The position numbers and the translations under genes are program-made. A DNA stretch of 64,000 nucleotides from Pyropia yezoensis. Lineage: Eukaryota; Rhodophyta; Bangiophyceae; Bangiales; Bangiaceae. The DNA lies in assembly GCA_009829735.1 (NCBI GenBank), contig CM020618.1, positions 31,348,894 to 31,412,893 on the forward strand, read 5' to 3'. The notes under the pieces were generated by a model that saw only the letters and a program-made list of their open reading frames with translations, made no database searches and had not been told where the DNA came from. Of the stretch, positions 1 to 12,900 are shown one piece after another. Position 1 is the stretch's first letter; each line of letters opens with the position of its first letter.

Positions 1-1522
1 GTTGTGGGGCCAGTGTCTGTCAACAGGGGCCCCCCGACAATTGTCTCGTGCCAGGGGAACCCGTTCAGACTGGCCAGGGGCGGGTACAGGAGAGGTGTGG
101 GCCACGCGCAGAGAAACCAAAGGGGGTGTGGCGCAGCCCGCGCCGGCCGCCCACCTGCATTCCTCCTCCCCGTCGCCCTCCCCATGTGGCGCTGCACGCC
201 AGGGGGGGGTGACGCGGTGTAGGGGCACAGGTGGGGGCCAGCGGAACGTGGGCGCAGCCCTGGTACCATTTGGAACGCAGGGGGCCAGTGGATAAGAGCA
301 CCCTCGCGGGTTCCCTCGTCCCCAGCACCCGGGTCCCATCGTACCATCGTCCCCGCGGCGCTTCCCGTGGTCACCTCGTTCTCCCCCGTTTCCTTGTTCC
401 CCTTCTCCGTCTCCGTGCCCACGTGCCCCATCACCCGTACCACCACGCTCCCCTCCACCCTGGCTCCTATGGTTACCGGCAGCGCCGCGGCGGGTTCGCC
501 TGCTGGCGCGGGCCCTGGGGCCCCTGAGCGTCAAGGTGACCGAGCTGGGCAAGGTGGCCCCGCTACTGGGTCCGGCGTACCAGGTGGTCAAGGCGTACGT
601 GTTACCCAAGGTGGCCCCGCTACTGGGCCAGACGTTCTACCTGCAAACCAAGAGGAAACCGGGGCGGGCCAGTCGTACGCGGTCATCACGCTCCCGAAGA
701 GAACCCAGGTCGTGCGGGGCCCCGCAACCATATGGGCTCCGAGGGGACCGACGGGAACAAGACGGACGGCGGACGTGGCACCGATGGGCTCCCGTCACCA
801 AGTGCTGGTACCGACGTGCAACCGTCCAGGCATCTCGTACCAGGCGGCATCATGTCCAAGTACCAACAGGTTCACGGGACGTAGGGGATCGTCAAGAAAG
901 CGTTCAACAAGCCGGGTAACGACGGAACGTGGAACCTAGAAGTCAACCGGTACAACAGGACAAGGTACAAGGGACCCAAGGAAACAAGGGAGCCCAGGAC
1001 CAAGGACACCACCGCGTGGGACGAGGCACCCGCCGCGAGGCAAGGCACCAAGGGCACCAACGTGGAAGGGTCAAGGACAGTCAAGAGGGTCCCGTCAAGG
1101 TTCACACGGACCCACGTCCGGGACACAGAGGTTTGCCAGCGTGCCCCGCACCACGGAGGAGGGCGTCCAAGGTCGCAGGGGGTCGTGGGGGGGAGAGACA
1201 TGAGTGGGATTTGGTGTAAGCAACCTCCGCGTTGCAACGCCAAATAGTAATAAATCGTTGATCCCACATTTTTGCAACGCCTCTAATCCGCTCCCGCGCC
1301 CGGGGAAGAAGATGCGACTTAGCCGATTTCGATGCCGGGGAACACGATGGTCGCCACGACGGTGACAATAAAGTAGCCCCCCATCAAAAAATCTTTGCAA
1401 GAACTAAATGTTGCCCTTGGTGTCCCGAGTCGAACCACCAACCTGCCCACCTACTCGGGTGTTTCAACCAGTACTTGGCCTCGGGGAACTGGCTGACCAG
1501 GTCAAGGGTGCGTGGCCCGGGG
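1..1522 (-). other. 3' untranslated region of Ty3/gypsy copy 1
   Basis: This is the stretch after pol. About the first 185 bases downstream of pol (down to roughly position 1336) match the other copy, so that part certainly belongs to the element. The rest is assigned by position only. No sequence resembling the 5' end (TGTGGCG start) appears here, so the 3' LTR must lie outside the window. A 573-nt open frame at 367-939 lies antisense to gag-pol but has no ATG start and a repetitive Gly/Pro/Ala composition. Some plant Ty3/gypsy families carry antisense ORFs in this place, but nothing here shows that this frame is used. Confidence 0.6.
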
Positions 1523-4500
1523 TTAGCAACGGGGCCACATGTCTGCACCCGGTTCAAGGTTCCAGGGCCACACAGCATAGATAGCCTTGAATGGTTCCAG
1601 TAGTACGATGGCCTCCTCCTCCCGCAGTGGAGGTTCGGTCCCAACGCGTTCACAGTACTGGATAACCTTGGCCCTGTCGAACTTGTGGTAAGGTTCCCAG
1701 GTATCCTCGGACTGGGCGTAACCCAACCAGCGTATCAAGAGCCATAGGTTCCCTTCCTGGTCCTTGTCGTGCCCCAAAAAACGTTCCCAAACAAAAGGGG
1801 TGCCAGAGTCCTCGTGGTGCAGGGGTACAACCGGTTCTTGCGGACCATGCAACATGCACGTGGAGTCCGTCTCGCCAGAGGGTGTGGGTGCACGGGCCAC
1901 ATGGTCACTACTGACCCGGTCACGGATCCCTTCAACCAGTACCGTGAACGTGTGCCCATCCCGGTCCACGATCCGATAGGGACCCTTGACCCTCTGGTCC
2001 AGTTTCTTCCGACTGTCGTCGTTGGTTTCCACGTACACCCAGTCTCCCGCGCGAAGGGTCTCGTTCACAGGCGTAACCCGCTCATCGTAACCCCTCTTGT
2101 ACCGACGCTGGGCCAGGTCAAGGTTCTTGCGTACCGTGAAGGCTAGGTTCCTTAGGTGGGCCCGTCTCATCTCGCGTACCTGGCGTGCATTGCCACTGAA
2201 CTCCTTGGGATACGGGGACCCTGGGAGCCGGTCCAGTGCAAAGGTACGCACGCGTTCAGGGATAACGAACTCAAACGGGGCCACACCGGTACTCTGTTGT
2301 GGCCTTGTGTTGTACGCCACGGTAAGCACGGAAACCAATTCGTCCCACTGATCCTGATGGTCCTCAATGTACGTACGTAACTGGGCCACGATAGTACGGT
2401 TAAAGCGTTCCACTTGTCCCTGGGTCTGCGGATGGTACGTGGTTGACGTTACGTGTTTAATCCCAAGCATACTGCAGACGCCACGGAAGTGCGTGGACGC
2501 CAGCTGGGGCCCGTTGTCAGTCAGTAGCGTTTCCGGGGGCCCGTAAGAAGCGACCCATGTATCCAAAAAGGCCGAGGCCACCACTTCCGCGTCCTGACTG
2601 CAGATGGGTACCACTCTGGTCAGCTTGGTAAACCTGTCCACGATAACCAAAAGGTACTTGTTGCCGTTCACTGTCTCGGGCAAGGGTCCCAACAGGTCAA
2701 GGCATACGTCCTTAAAGGGATCCGTGGCGGGGAGCAACTTCAACGGATTGGTACGTCGCCTTCCTTGAACCTTGCCCTTGGAACAAGCGGTACAGTTGGT
2801 AACAAAAGCGTGCACGTCGGCCACCATAGTTTCCCAGTAGAACGTTCGTCTCATAAAGGTATACATCTTATTGATCCCTGGGTGTCCCGCGTGGCCTGGT
2901 TCATGTTCCAAAGTCAGAACCTCCTGCTGTAGTTCCTTGGGTACCACAATCTGAACGGCTCGGTCCAAAGGAGCCAGTCGTACAAGTATCCCTTCAGGTG
3001 TTTCCCCGTACCGCGAGTTAGCGTTCCGGTTCATCTCTTCCTGAAGTTCCTTGCAACGCTTGTCGTTTCCCTGAGCCTTGAGAATCCTGTCAACCGACAA
3101 CGGTGGGTACCTCTTGTGTGTCTTGAAGTTCGGGCGGACCCATCCGGTAACAAAGTTGGCCATGGTTAACAGGGACGGTATCTCCTCAGGTATAGTTTCT
3201 CGGTCATGTCCCGTAGTTTCTAGCCTTGACGTAAAGTCTGCAGCATGGTCGTGTTGACCAGGACGGGACTCAACGGTATAATTGTACTCGGCTAACCGGA
3301 GTCGCCAACGAGCCAAACGTCCTTGGGCTTCGTCCATGTGTAACATCCACTTCAAAGCGGTGTGGTCCGTACGTACAACGAAGCGTGTCCCCTCTAGGTA
3401 CGGTCGTAACAAAAAGAGAGCCCAGACAACGGCAAGGCACTCGCGTTCCGTGGTACTATAGTTCCGTTCCGCTTGTGTCAGGACCCTACTCCAGTAACCC
3501 AAGGGCTTGTAGGCCCCGTCCTCTTGTTCCTGTAGCAAAACGCAACCAATCTGGGCAGCGCTCGCATCGGTATCCCCAATAAACTGGCCCGAGCGTCGCG
3601 GAAGCGCCAGGATCGGTGTGTGGGTCAGACGGTACTTCAGTTCCTCAAACGCGTCCGTCAGAGCCGGAGTAAAAGGAGGCAGAGGGTCGGGTACCTTGGT
3701 ACTTGTCATAGCCAACAGAGGGCGGTCCACCTGAGCATAGTCCCTAACAAAGCGACGGTAAACGTTACACATTCCCAGGAAACTGCGTAGGTCCTTCTTG
3801 GTTCTTGGTGTCTTGGCTTCCCGTAGCCCGACCAGGTTCTTCTCGTTCACGCGGAGCTGGCCCTTGCCGACGATATGGCCAAGGTACTCAACCTCGTCAT
3901 GGAACAGAAAGCACTTGCTGGCCTTCAGGGAAACACCGGCCTTAGCGAGTAGCCCAAAGATCTCTTCCAGGTGTTCCAGGTGTTCCGTAGGGTTCTTAGA
4001 GAAAACAATAATGTCGTCCAGGTACACGAGGCACGTCTTCCACTTAACCCCGGACAGGATCATGTCAATGGCCCTCTGAAACGTAGCCGGAGCGTTCGTA
4101 AGACCAAAGGGGAGACTGATGTACCGGAAGGTTCCTTCGTGACACGTGAACGTCGTCTTGTCCTGGTCCTCGGCAGCCACAGGGATCTGCCAGTAACCAC
4201 AGTTCGCGTCCAACATCGAAAACACGGTTGCCTCTCCCAGAAAGTCGATACAGTCGTCCATCCTCGGCAACGGGTACGTGTCCTTAACCGTCACATCGTT
4301 CAGTCTGCGGTGATCAACACAGAACCGCGGGGTACCATCGGGCTTGGGGACCAAGACGACCGGGAACGACCACTCAGCCTGAGACGGTTCAATGACCCCG
4401 AGCTTGGTCTGCTTTTCCACTTGTTCCTTGATCAGGTCCCGATGATGGAGCCCGGAACGGTATGGTTGGGAACGAATAGGCTTGGCCACGTCCTTCAAAG

Positions 4501-5707
4501 TGATCCGGTGGGGTGTTACGTCAATACGTCCCAGTTGTCCGTCCCACAGACCCTTGTAGCGTTCCAAAAGTTTACGTACAGCCTGGTGAAGTTCAGGCGG
4601 GATCAGCTCGTACGCCACCTTGGGCATCTTGACCGGGGTTCCGTCTGACGTCTTGCCCTTTGTATCCGGCTCGGGTACCGTGGTTCCATCGGATCCCTCA
4701 GGGGTCTCGCCCTCCGGTGACGACGCTTGACCCGACGTGTTCCCTTGCTCTGTTCCCAGCGTAACAATAGGGTCGGCCCCCTCACTAGGGGCCGGCAAGT
4801 AACCAGTGGGGACCTCGAGGACGGGTCCATCGTACGGGATAGCGAGGCCAACGGCGAAGTTCTTGGGCAAGCTGACCGCCCGGTTCGAGATGTTCATGAT
4901 GTGGATCCGGGAGTCCCGTCGGGTGCGTACGTTAACCAGGGCGTTATGCAGACGGAGCCCTTTCTTAGACATCTTGTGCGGTCGTTCATATAGTAAACAA
5001 CGTCCATTCGTTCCGCACTTGACGTAGACCGCTTGTAGGGATCGGGGTGCCAAAGTTACACCCTTGGAGAGGTACAGGGCAGAAGGATCTTGGCGTACGG
5101 GGTTACCCTTCACAGGAAAAGCGTTCTGGGTCTTTCCGTCCCACGTTCTCTTGGCGTAGGTCAGGAAACCCAGGTTCCAAAGCACAGACTCTGTTCCAGG
5201 GTATATCGCCTTCACGTGTTCCTTCTGAAAGTCCATCCCGAGGATCAATGGTACCGAGAGGGCCCTGACCACGAGGAACTCGAGCTCCATCGGCTTTCCG
5301 TTCACGATCACCGATAGTTCCACGATCCCACGGGCCCGTAACAACTGACCCGAGGCGTCACACACATGCGTCGACTTGGGGGCCCTTGACGCCAGCCGTC
5401 GCCACCCGTCAGGGAGGATGTCCTCGCGTACCACGCTCGGCCCAGCACCAGTGTCCAGGATAGCTGTGGTGTCCTTCGGTTCCTCCGTGTCCAGTCGAGT
5501 CAAAGCGTTCAAAGCAAAGTTTCTCTTACGAAGTAAAAGCAAGGTACCCTTGAACCCATAGGGCTTCTTCATCCCCATCCGACGTCGGAGCCAAGACTTG
5601 GATCGTCGTGCCAGAGAGGGCAAACAGGAACAAGGGGTTTTCAAAGTAATAGGAGACTCAGAACGTACAGGTATAACGGGGCCCTTAAAGATCTTGGAGA
5701 ACCCCAA
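1523..5707 (-). pseudogene. pol: pol of Ty3/gypsy copy 1 (fossil)
   Basis: The frame of about 1,394 codons encodes the full chromovirus Pol order. It has an aspartic protease (DTGA near residue 88), a reverse transcriptase with LPFGLTNAPATF and the YLDD active-site box, RNase H starting with a TDAS motif, and an integrase with an H2C2 zinc finger and a DDE core (LTDNGPQ region). A chromodomain-like C-terminus follows, with the GYAQSEDTWEP signature. It sits about 65 bases downstream of gag in a different frame, as separate gag and pol frames do in many Ty3/gypsy families. The frame looks largely whole. It is treated as a fossil, with no claim of activity. Confidence 0.93.
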
Positions 5708-5772
5708 CGCAGTTGCAAACGAGCAGTTACTATCCCGACGATGGGGAGGGGACCGTTTCGATCCGCCCCCCG

Positions 5773-7479
5773 TTACTCTTTTCCCGAGGGTCCCGGCACC
5801 TGGGAACCGTCGTTCACTTGGTACCCTTGGTCCGCCTCGTCATCCGAGAGGTTTATCCCTTCACAAAGGGCCTGAACCATAGCAACCCGGATCTGACGAT
5901 GAAACTGGCGGTCCGCGTTCGGCTTTACATCGGTACTCTGACTCCGTCCACGAGTGGCCGCAAGGAACGAGTCCCGGGCCTGAAGAACCGCTTTCCGTTG
6001 GACCTCAGACAACATAGAACCTTGATGGGCCATGTGACCCGGTTCCCAACAAAGGTAACAACGGTACGGGCGTCGACTGTCCATGGTACGTACTCCCACG
6101 AACTGGGGCGTGGGTCCCTTGAACCGAAACACTTGACCCGACCCGTTCTTCGCAGTCTCCTTCTCGAGGGGGCCCTTAAGGATCGTAGAGGGGCCCATAG
6201 GGTTAACAGCCATCAACGGGGACGAGTCCAACGAACGATTGGGCCTCGGTTCAGTGGGTCTGCGGACGGTTCCAGAGGGGCCAGCCTTGGTCACAGAGGA
6301 CCCTCGGGCCGTCTTGATAACTTCGGTAGCCGCCTTGTTCTTGCCCGCAGTAAACGTCACCAGCTGCTGGTACGTACGGTCAGGGATATTGTAGACAAAT
6401 GCGTCCGTACGTAGGTACTCAGGGAGCCCTTGAATCAGCAGCTGTTTCATGGTACCTTCGGTGTGGATGTTACCACATAGTTCCGTCAGACCCCGTAAGC
6501 GTACCGCAAAGGCCTCGATCCCCTCATCTGGTTCCTTAGCGGCCCGGCTGAACTTGTCCTGCGACAGTGCCAACGCATGGGGTTCAGCGTACGTTTCAAG
6601 GAACCAGTTAACAGCCTCAGGGTAACTCGTGATCGAAGCGCCACCTGATGCGCTTGAGGAGTCCGGAAGGGCCCGAGTGTACCGCAGTTCCGCGTCCCTA
6701 GACAGGAAATGAGGGATCGCGTACAGGGCCATGCCCTCGGAAGCCCCATTATCGTTACATGCCTTAACCAGTTTGCGGAGCCACGTGAACACCTTGAGGG
6801 CCTCCTTCCCAGAGAAATTAGGGTACCCAGCAAAGGAGTGTTTCATGTTACGAGCAACCCGTCCCATCTTACGTGCTTCTCGCGTTCCATGGGTCGATTT
6901 CTTGTTCCGTAGGCGATACGTACGATAGTCCAGGACCCGAGCAAAACGATCATCGGAACACTTGATTACCTGGGGCTCGGTTTGTGGGTTCCGAATGGGT
7001 TCCAGGTCCTCCTCGTCAAAGACGGATGAGAATGTGGTACCAGAGGAAGAAGAGGAAGAGGAGCCACTCGAATGATGACGATGCCGGTGACGTCGGGAAC
7101 GAGAACGATCGGAACGACTGGTATCACGGGACCCACCCTGGCCAGCATGACTCTGGCTCAGGGCCTGGGATACAGTAGCCAAAATCTCATCTCGAAACGT
7201 TTCCAGTGTGGACACAATGTCCGGGGACCCAGCAACAGTAGCCGAAGGTGGAACTCGGGTCCCTGACTCGGAACCCGCGTTACCACGTAAATCCTGACCC
7301 GTAGTAGCCCGGATACCACCCGGGGGCGCTGCCCCCCGACGAGGAATCCCTGTCGACCCGCCTCCGCCACGGTTCGACGGACCCAAGGGACCGCCGCGGC
7401 CACGGCCAGCGGGAGTAACCATCGAAACGTCCGACGGCGCACCACGGCCCCGACCGCCCGAAGGGACAGGGTCCGTCAT
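5773..7479 (-). pseudogene. gag: gag of Ty3/gypsy copy 1 (fossil)
   Basis: This gag-like frame of about 568 codons starts at an ATG in a good position after the leader. The N-terminus is Gly/Arg/Pro-rich, followed by a Ser/Arg-rich low-complexity stretch. Next comes a helical retrotransposon Gag core (the region around YPEAVNWFLETYAEP), and a CCHC nucleic-acid-binding knuckle region near the end (CYLCWEPGHMAH). The same protein occurs in the second copy at 57859. The order gag then pol and the knuckle support the call. Confidence 0.88.
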
Positions 7480-8279
7480 GTTGGCCGTGCGGCACTCGAC
7501 CTGAACCAAACGATCTCGGTACCAGAAACGGGAACCAAGAAACCAGACGCCACAGAGAAAGAAGAGGGCTTTCCCGATACGGGAGAAGAGTAAAGCCCTC
7601 CCCTGCTGCTCCACCATAAATGTAGCGTAATGGGACCCAGATTCCCGGACCCAGAAAGCACAACCACACACACAGAGACCACAGTCCGAAGCCCAGGAAG
7701 GAACAGGTAAGAGCCCTTGCTGATCCACTCGCCCGCCACGATACGAGGCAAAGGTAAACAGGACAAAAGCCCGAGAGAGAAGGAACCCAAAGTACTGTTG
7801 ATTTTACAAGATGGCCCCGGGGAGAACCCCGGAGCACCCCTCAAGAACCTCCCCCCCTGGCCCCTCCAGGGGCCCTGAGCGAGGCCCCCAGAGGGCGCCC
7901 CCAGCGGGCCAAGTGCCAGCAAGGCACCGGCCGCTCACCGGGCCAACACACAAAAAGCAAGCGAAATCCCCCCACACACAAATGTCAATCCCCGAAAAAA
8001 AACCCAGTGGGAAAAAGGGGAAAGACACGAAATCACGCAAGGAAAAAAAAAAAAAAAAAAAAAAAGCGAAAAATCAAACAAATAACCCGAAGGTCAGTAT
8101 GCCCCAACCCGGCAAGTCCACCGCTCCGGGTGACCAATCAGGGCACCGGGCGTGTCGCCACTGCCCCGGGCCACCGATGCAGGGATCCTCGGCCAGCGCG
8201 TGGTTCCACGTAACGCTGCCAGCCGGGTCCCAAGTCAGTCTCCCGGGTTCCAACGGTCCCAGGGGCTCAGAACGCCACA
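7480..8279 (-). repeat. 5' LTR and leader of Ty3/gypsy copy 1
   Basis: This non-coding 5' part of the element is shared with 57074-57858. It starts with TGTGGCG at 8279. It includes a poly-A tract (8042-8065 on the plus strand) that is much shorter in the other copy, which fits microsatellite growth. The LTR/leader boundary and primer-binding site cannot be fixed without the 3' LTR. Confidence 0.7.
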
Positions 8280-8381
8280 CCGCGCCCTCTCCCCCGTTCC
8301 CGACCACCCTCCACACGGTGTGCCGCGCCCCCTCCCTTCCCCCTCCCCTCCCCCCCCCGTCCCCCCCCACACCCCCCGCAG

Positions 8382-9770
8382 CTGGTGACGGCCAAGGCGG
8401 CGGGTGGTGTCGCGGTGGCGGCGACCGGACCGGTGCGTTTGTTGTGGGCGGAGGGGGGGGGGTGGGGAGGGGGGGGGCGTGAGGAGGGGGGGAGAGTGTG
8501 GGAGGGGCAGCGGTGGAGGATCGGCGGCCGGCCTGGCGGGAGCACGGGCGCGGCGGCTCTGTTGGGAGAGGGGGGCGGGTCGCGCCAGCACCGGCGGCGC
8601 GGTTTCTTCAAGCCGCGCCGCCGCCGCTGCTGGTGGGCCGCCCCCGAGCCGCGCCCCCGCCCCACGGCCGCTGGTTCTCTGCCGTACCTTTTTCCCCTCT
8701 GTCCCCCCCCCCCCCCCTCCCCCACCCCCCCCCCCCCCCCCCGCAGGTGGCAGCGGCCAAGGCGGCTGGTGGTGTGGCGGTGACGGCGACCGGACCGGTG
8801 CGTTTGTTGTGGGCGGAGGGGGGGGCGTGAGGAGGGGGGGGGCGTGAGGAGGGGGGGAGAGTGTGGGAGGGGCGGCGGTGGAGGATCAGCGGCCGGCCTG
8901 GCGGGAGCACGGGCGCGGCGGCTCTGTTGGGAGAGGGGGGCGGGTCGCGCCAGCACCGGCGGCGCGGTTTCTTCAAGCCGCGCCGCCGCCGCTGCTGGTG
9001 GGCCGCCCCCGAGCCGCGCCCCCGCCCCACGGCCGCTGGTTCTCTGCCGTGCCTTTTTCCCCTCTGTCCCTCCCCCCCCCCCTCCCCCACCCCCCCCCCC
9101 CTTCCCCGCAGGTGGCAGCGGCCAAGGCGGCGGGTGGTGTGGCGGTGACGGCGACCGGACCGGTGCGTTTGTTGTGGGCGGAGGGGGGGGCGTGAGGAGG
9201 GGGGGGGCGTGAGGAGGGGGGGAGAGTGTGGGAGGGGCAGCGGTGGAGGATCGGCGGCCGGCCTGGCGGGAGCACGGGCGCGGCGGCTCTGTTGGGAGAG
9301 GGGGGCGGGTCGCGCCAGCACCGGCGGCGCGGTTTCTTTAAACCGCGCCGCCGCCGCTGCTGGTGGGCCGCACCCGAGCCGCGCCCCCACCCCACGGCCG
9401 CTGGTTCTCTGCCGTGCCTTTTTCCTCTCTTTCCCCCCCCCCCCCCCTCCCCCACCCCCCCCCCCCCCCCCCCGCAGGTGGCAGCGGCCAAGGCGGCGGG
9501 TGGTGTGGCGGTGACGGCGACCGGACCGGTGCGTTTGTTGTGGGCGGAGGGGGGGGCGTGAGGAGGGGGGGGGCGTGAGGAGGGGGGGAGAGTGTGGGAG
9601 GGGCGGCGGTGGAGGATCAGCGGCCGGCCTGGCGGGAGCACGGGCGCGGCGGCTCTGTTGGGAGAGGGGGGCGGGTCGCGCCAGCACCGGCGGCGCGGTT
9701 TCTTTAAACCGCGCCGCCGCCGCTGCTGGTGGGCCGCCCCCGAGCCGCGCCCCCACCCCACGGCCGCTGG
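8382..9770 (+). repeat. Tandem array, about 365-bp unit, four copies, exon-like cassettes
   Basis: Four near-identical units follow one another with periods of 365, 365 and 366 bases. Each holds a long C-rich pyrimidine tract ending in CAG, then a 51-nt block (8382-8432, 8747-8797, 9112-9162, 9478-9528), then GTGCGT. The 51-nt blocks read VAAAKAAGGVAVTATGP or a close variant. A fifth CAG acceptor-like site lies at 9821, before the helicase ORF. This layout resembles duplicated exons of length divisible by three with C-rich polypyrimidine tracts, but no transcript evidence is available. Long open frames on both strands here are a by-product of GC content. Confidence 0.85.
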
Positions 9771-9921
9771 TCCTTCTTCTCGCTCCTCATTCACCCCTTT
9801 CTTCGCCCGCCCCCCCCGCAGGTGGTGGCCCTGACGTTGGGAGGTGGCGGCCGCTGGTGCGTCTGGCGGCACAGCCCGCAGGTGGGGGGCGGCACCGAGG
9901 CCGGTGGGGCCGCTGGCGGCG

Positions 9922-12900
9922 ATGGCGGTCACACCACCGGCGGCCGAGCCGGTGGCTGACCCGGCGGCCGTGTCGGCAGCGGAATCGGTCGCGTCGCCGG
10001 TGGTCGTGCCCGCCGCGTCGGCGTCGGAGGTGGCTGACCCGGTGACCGGGCCGGTGGATGTGGCGGGTGCAGTGCCGACGGTCGTGGCTCCGGCGGCTCC
10101 GGCCGAGCCGCCGCCCGCGTCAACGGGCATGTCAAGGGCGGCGTCGGCCGAGGCGTCGGCGGTCTCGCCGGCCGAGCCGGCCGTCGCGGTGTCGGGCACG
10201 TCGACGGCGGCGGCGTCGGCGGGCAAGTGGACGGTGCCGGCGGACGCGGTGGCGGTCGCGGTGCTCGTCGTGTCGGCGGGCGCGGTGCCCGGGACGATGG
10301 CCGCGTCGGCCGCGCCAGTGGGTGCGGTACCCGTCGTGTCGGCGGGCGCGGTGCCCGTCGTGTCGGCGGGCGCGGTGCCCGTCGTGTCGGCGGGCGCGGT
10401 GCCCGGGACGATGGCCGCGTCGGCCGCGCCAGCGGGTGCGGTGCCCGTCGTTTCGGCGGGCGCGGTGCCCGTCGTGTCGGCGGGCGCGGTGCCCGGGACG
10501 ATGGCCGCGTCGGCCGCGCCTGCAGGTGCGGTGCCGTCCGCGCCTGCGGGTGTGGGTGCGGTGTCGGGCACGTCGACGGGCGCGGTGCCCGGGACGATGG
10601 CCGCGTCGGCCGCGCCAGCGGCTATGGCGCCGTCCGCGCCAGCGGGTGCGGTGTCTGTCGTGTCGGCGGGCGCGGTGCCAGGGACGATGGCCGCGTCTGC
10701 AACTGAGCCGTTGGCGCGGCAGCAAGAGGTGCCCGTTGACGACGACGAAATCGTACCGGTGCGAACGGGCCGGTGTGCACCCATAATGGCGGACGAGCCG
10801 GTGGCGGAGATGCTGGACATCACAGGCCCTGAGGTGGGGCCAGCGGTAACGGGGACGGCTGTGGCGGTTGGCACTGACCAGTCAGGGGTTGCGGTGGCCA
10901 GGCGGGCACACAACACGGGTGCCCTCGGACTGGTGCATGAGTGCGACGCCCTCTTTGCTCGCGTCGGCCCTCGGGAGACGACCCAGGCCGACGCCCTGTG
11001 TGTGATCCAGGCCACGTCGACGCTTCTTCGTACGGACCAAGGTGTGCAGGTTGCCCGGGCCGCTGTTGCCCACCTGTCCCACTTGTATCTGCCACACGCA
11101 GGCGACCCGGTCGTGGCACGAGTGATGGCTACCGCCGTTCGACATACCCTTCGCGGCCCGGGTTTGGCAAACCTGCCTCGCGACAACCTCGAGGCACTCG
11201 TGGACATGTTTGTCCTCCCCGTCATGGTTCCTGACGTGTGGCGTGCAAATACAGCGATCCACCGCCTGGCGGTGCGGGCTGCGGCGGTGGCGGCGCCCAC
11301 ACAGATGCTGGTGACCGGCCGGTCTGGGCGGAAGCGGCTGCGTCTCACCGCCCCTGGTGGCCCTGCCGTCCCGGCCTTGTGCGGTCCTGGGGGCCCAGCG
11401 GGTCCGGCTGCGATGCCGTCTTCCCGTTCATTAGCGTTGACCCCCCCCCGCGCGGACTTTCGACACCCTAGGGCGGACGAGCCGCCGGCGACGCTTCCCG
11501 GGCAAGATGCGCATGTTGTAGCAGACGCTGGCAGTGGTGGTGGCCAGGAGCTCGCCCACTTCAGCCGCGAGATGGTCGCTGCTGTCGCCGCCGTCTGCCC
11601 GAAATGGCTGCGCGAGCACGGGCCGCTGGTCGATTCTCCTTCCTGGCCGGAACAAGTGCGGTTTTTCCGTACCGCCTGGTCCATGGGCGTCTGGCCACCC
11701 GAGGCCCAGCGCTTCCTGCTCGACGCATGTGCGACAGACACTGCCACCGTGCATCAGGCGGTGCTGGCGGGCAAGGGTGGTACTGGAGCGCCCCAGCAGC
11801 CGTTAAAACTGCACACCCGCCTGTGGTCGCATCTGGTCGAGTCGGTCTTCGTACCTGCCGTCGTGGAGCGGGGTGGCGGTGACGACGAGCCTGTCCCGGC
11901 CGGTGCGGGCAGCTCTGACGACGTTGCCCTGCTGATGTCCATGCCAGGGACGCTGGCAATGTTGCCGACGGACTTCTTTGATGCTTTTGAAGAAATCAAG
12001 GCGTGGGGAACGGCCATATGTGACATCGCGGCTTTGCTCTTCCCAACCGTTCTGGGACACCCGGGCGCTGCTGCTGCTGCCGCCCCGGCTGCGGCCCTGT
12101 TTTCACGTTTTGCGAGGGTCACTGCCTCGGACACTGGCGTCGGGTGGCTGGTGGCGCCCAGCTCAAAGTCCCGACTGTCCGCCCGGGACGTCATCCGTCG
12201 CCTAGCCGGTGTGGGTGAGCGGGGGGGCGGTCGGTCTGATTCGCGGTCCGTCATGGACCTGCTGGATGGGTGCTCACCCGACCTGCCCGACGGGGGGGGG
12301 CGCGGTGACTCCGCCTGCGAGACCACCAGCGCTGCCGCCCCGGGTCCGCCTTGTGGTGGCCTGCGACCTTTAGACGCCCTGCGCGTCATCCAAAACGCCC
12401 TGCAATTGCTGGATGTTAGTGCGCGCACTGCTCGTGCGGCTAGTCACTGGAACGGCATCCCCCTGCAGCTGTTTGCCGTAAGTACGGCGTTTGTGCGGGG
12501 CGGCCGACAGGTGCTGACGGACGTGAGCGCGGGGCCCCCGGCTGCGGCTGTGGGCTCTCAAGGCGATTCGGACAAAATGTCAGAGGGTGGGGCGCTCGCC
12601 CGTGTCCTGCACCTGCTCATGCGGCTGGGCATCCACGGAGACGTGTCGCAAGCACGGAGTGTCATCCGCTACGCGCTCGTCGGGTGCCTCGCCCGACTCG
12701 CCGATCCCGCTGGGTGCTCCACCCATTTTGACATCTTGGACGCGGGACACATCGCCCCCGTTGTCAACGAGTGGGTTGACTCGCTGCCGAGCCTTTGGGA
12801 GGTTGCCGTCGGAAACGACAAGGCGGCGCGGTCGCGATACAGCTGGGTGTACTATGCGGCCATTTACAACCTGGGGAGTATACCGCTTGCGTCTGGTGTG

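Larger units (their letters stand above)
1..8279 (-). mobile_element. Ty3/gypsy chromovirus, copy 1 (cut by the window edge)
   Basis: This is a fossil LTR retrotransposon read on the minus strand. In order it has a 5' LTR/leader, gag, pol (protease, reverse transcriptase, RNase H, integrase, C-terminal chromodomain) and a long 3' region that runs off the window. The 5' end is placed at 8279 because identity with the copy at 57074 stops exactly there on both sides, and the element then starts with TGTGGCG, the usual TG of an LTR. The domain order and the chromodomain place it in the chromovirus branch of Ty3/gypsy. Its proteins are nearly identical to those of the second copy, so the insertion looks young. 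The main reading frames look almost whole with few breaks. The matching 3' LTR is not visible, so LTR length and age cannot be measured here. Confidence 0.93.

Noticed and set aside
8382-9770. CRISPR-like array
   Set aside because: The repeats are 365 bp and contiguous with no variable spacers; the context is eukaryotic.
8608-11747. Very long minus-strand frames over the tandem repeats and helicase N-terminus (up to 924 codons)
   Set aside because: They are the antisense of repetitive GC-rich DNA, full of Pro/Gly/Arg/His runs, with no domain; the plus strand carries the real helicase.
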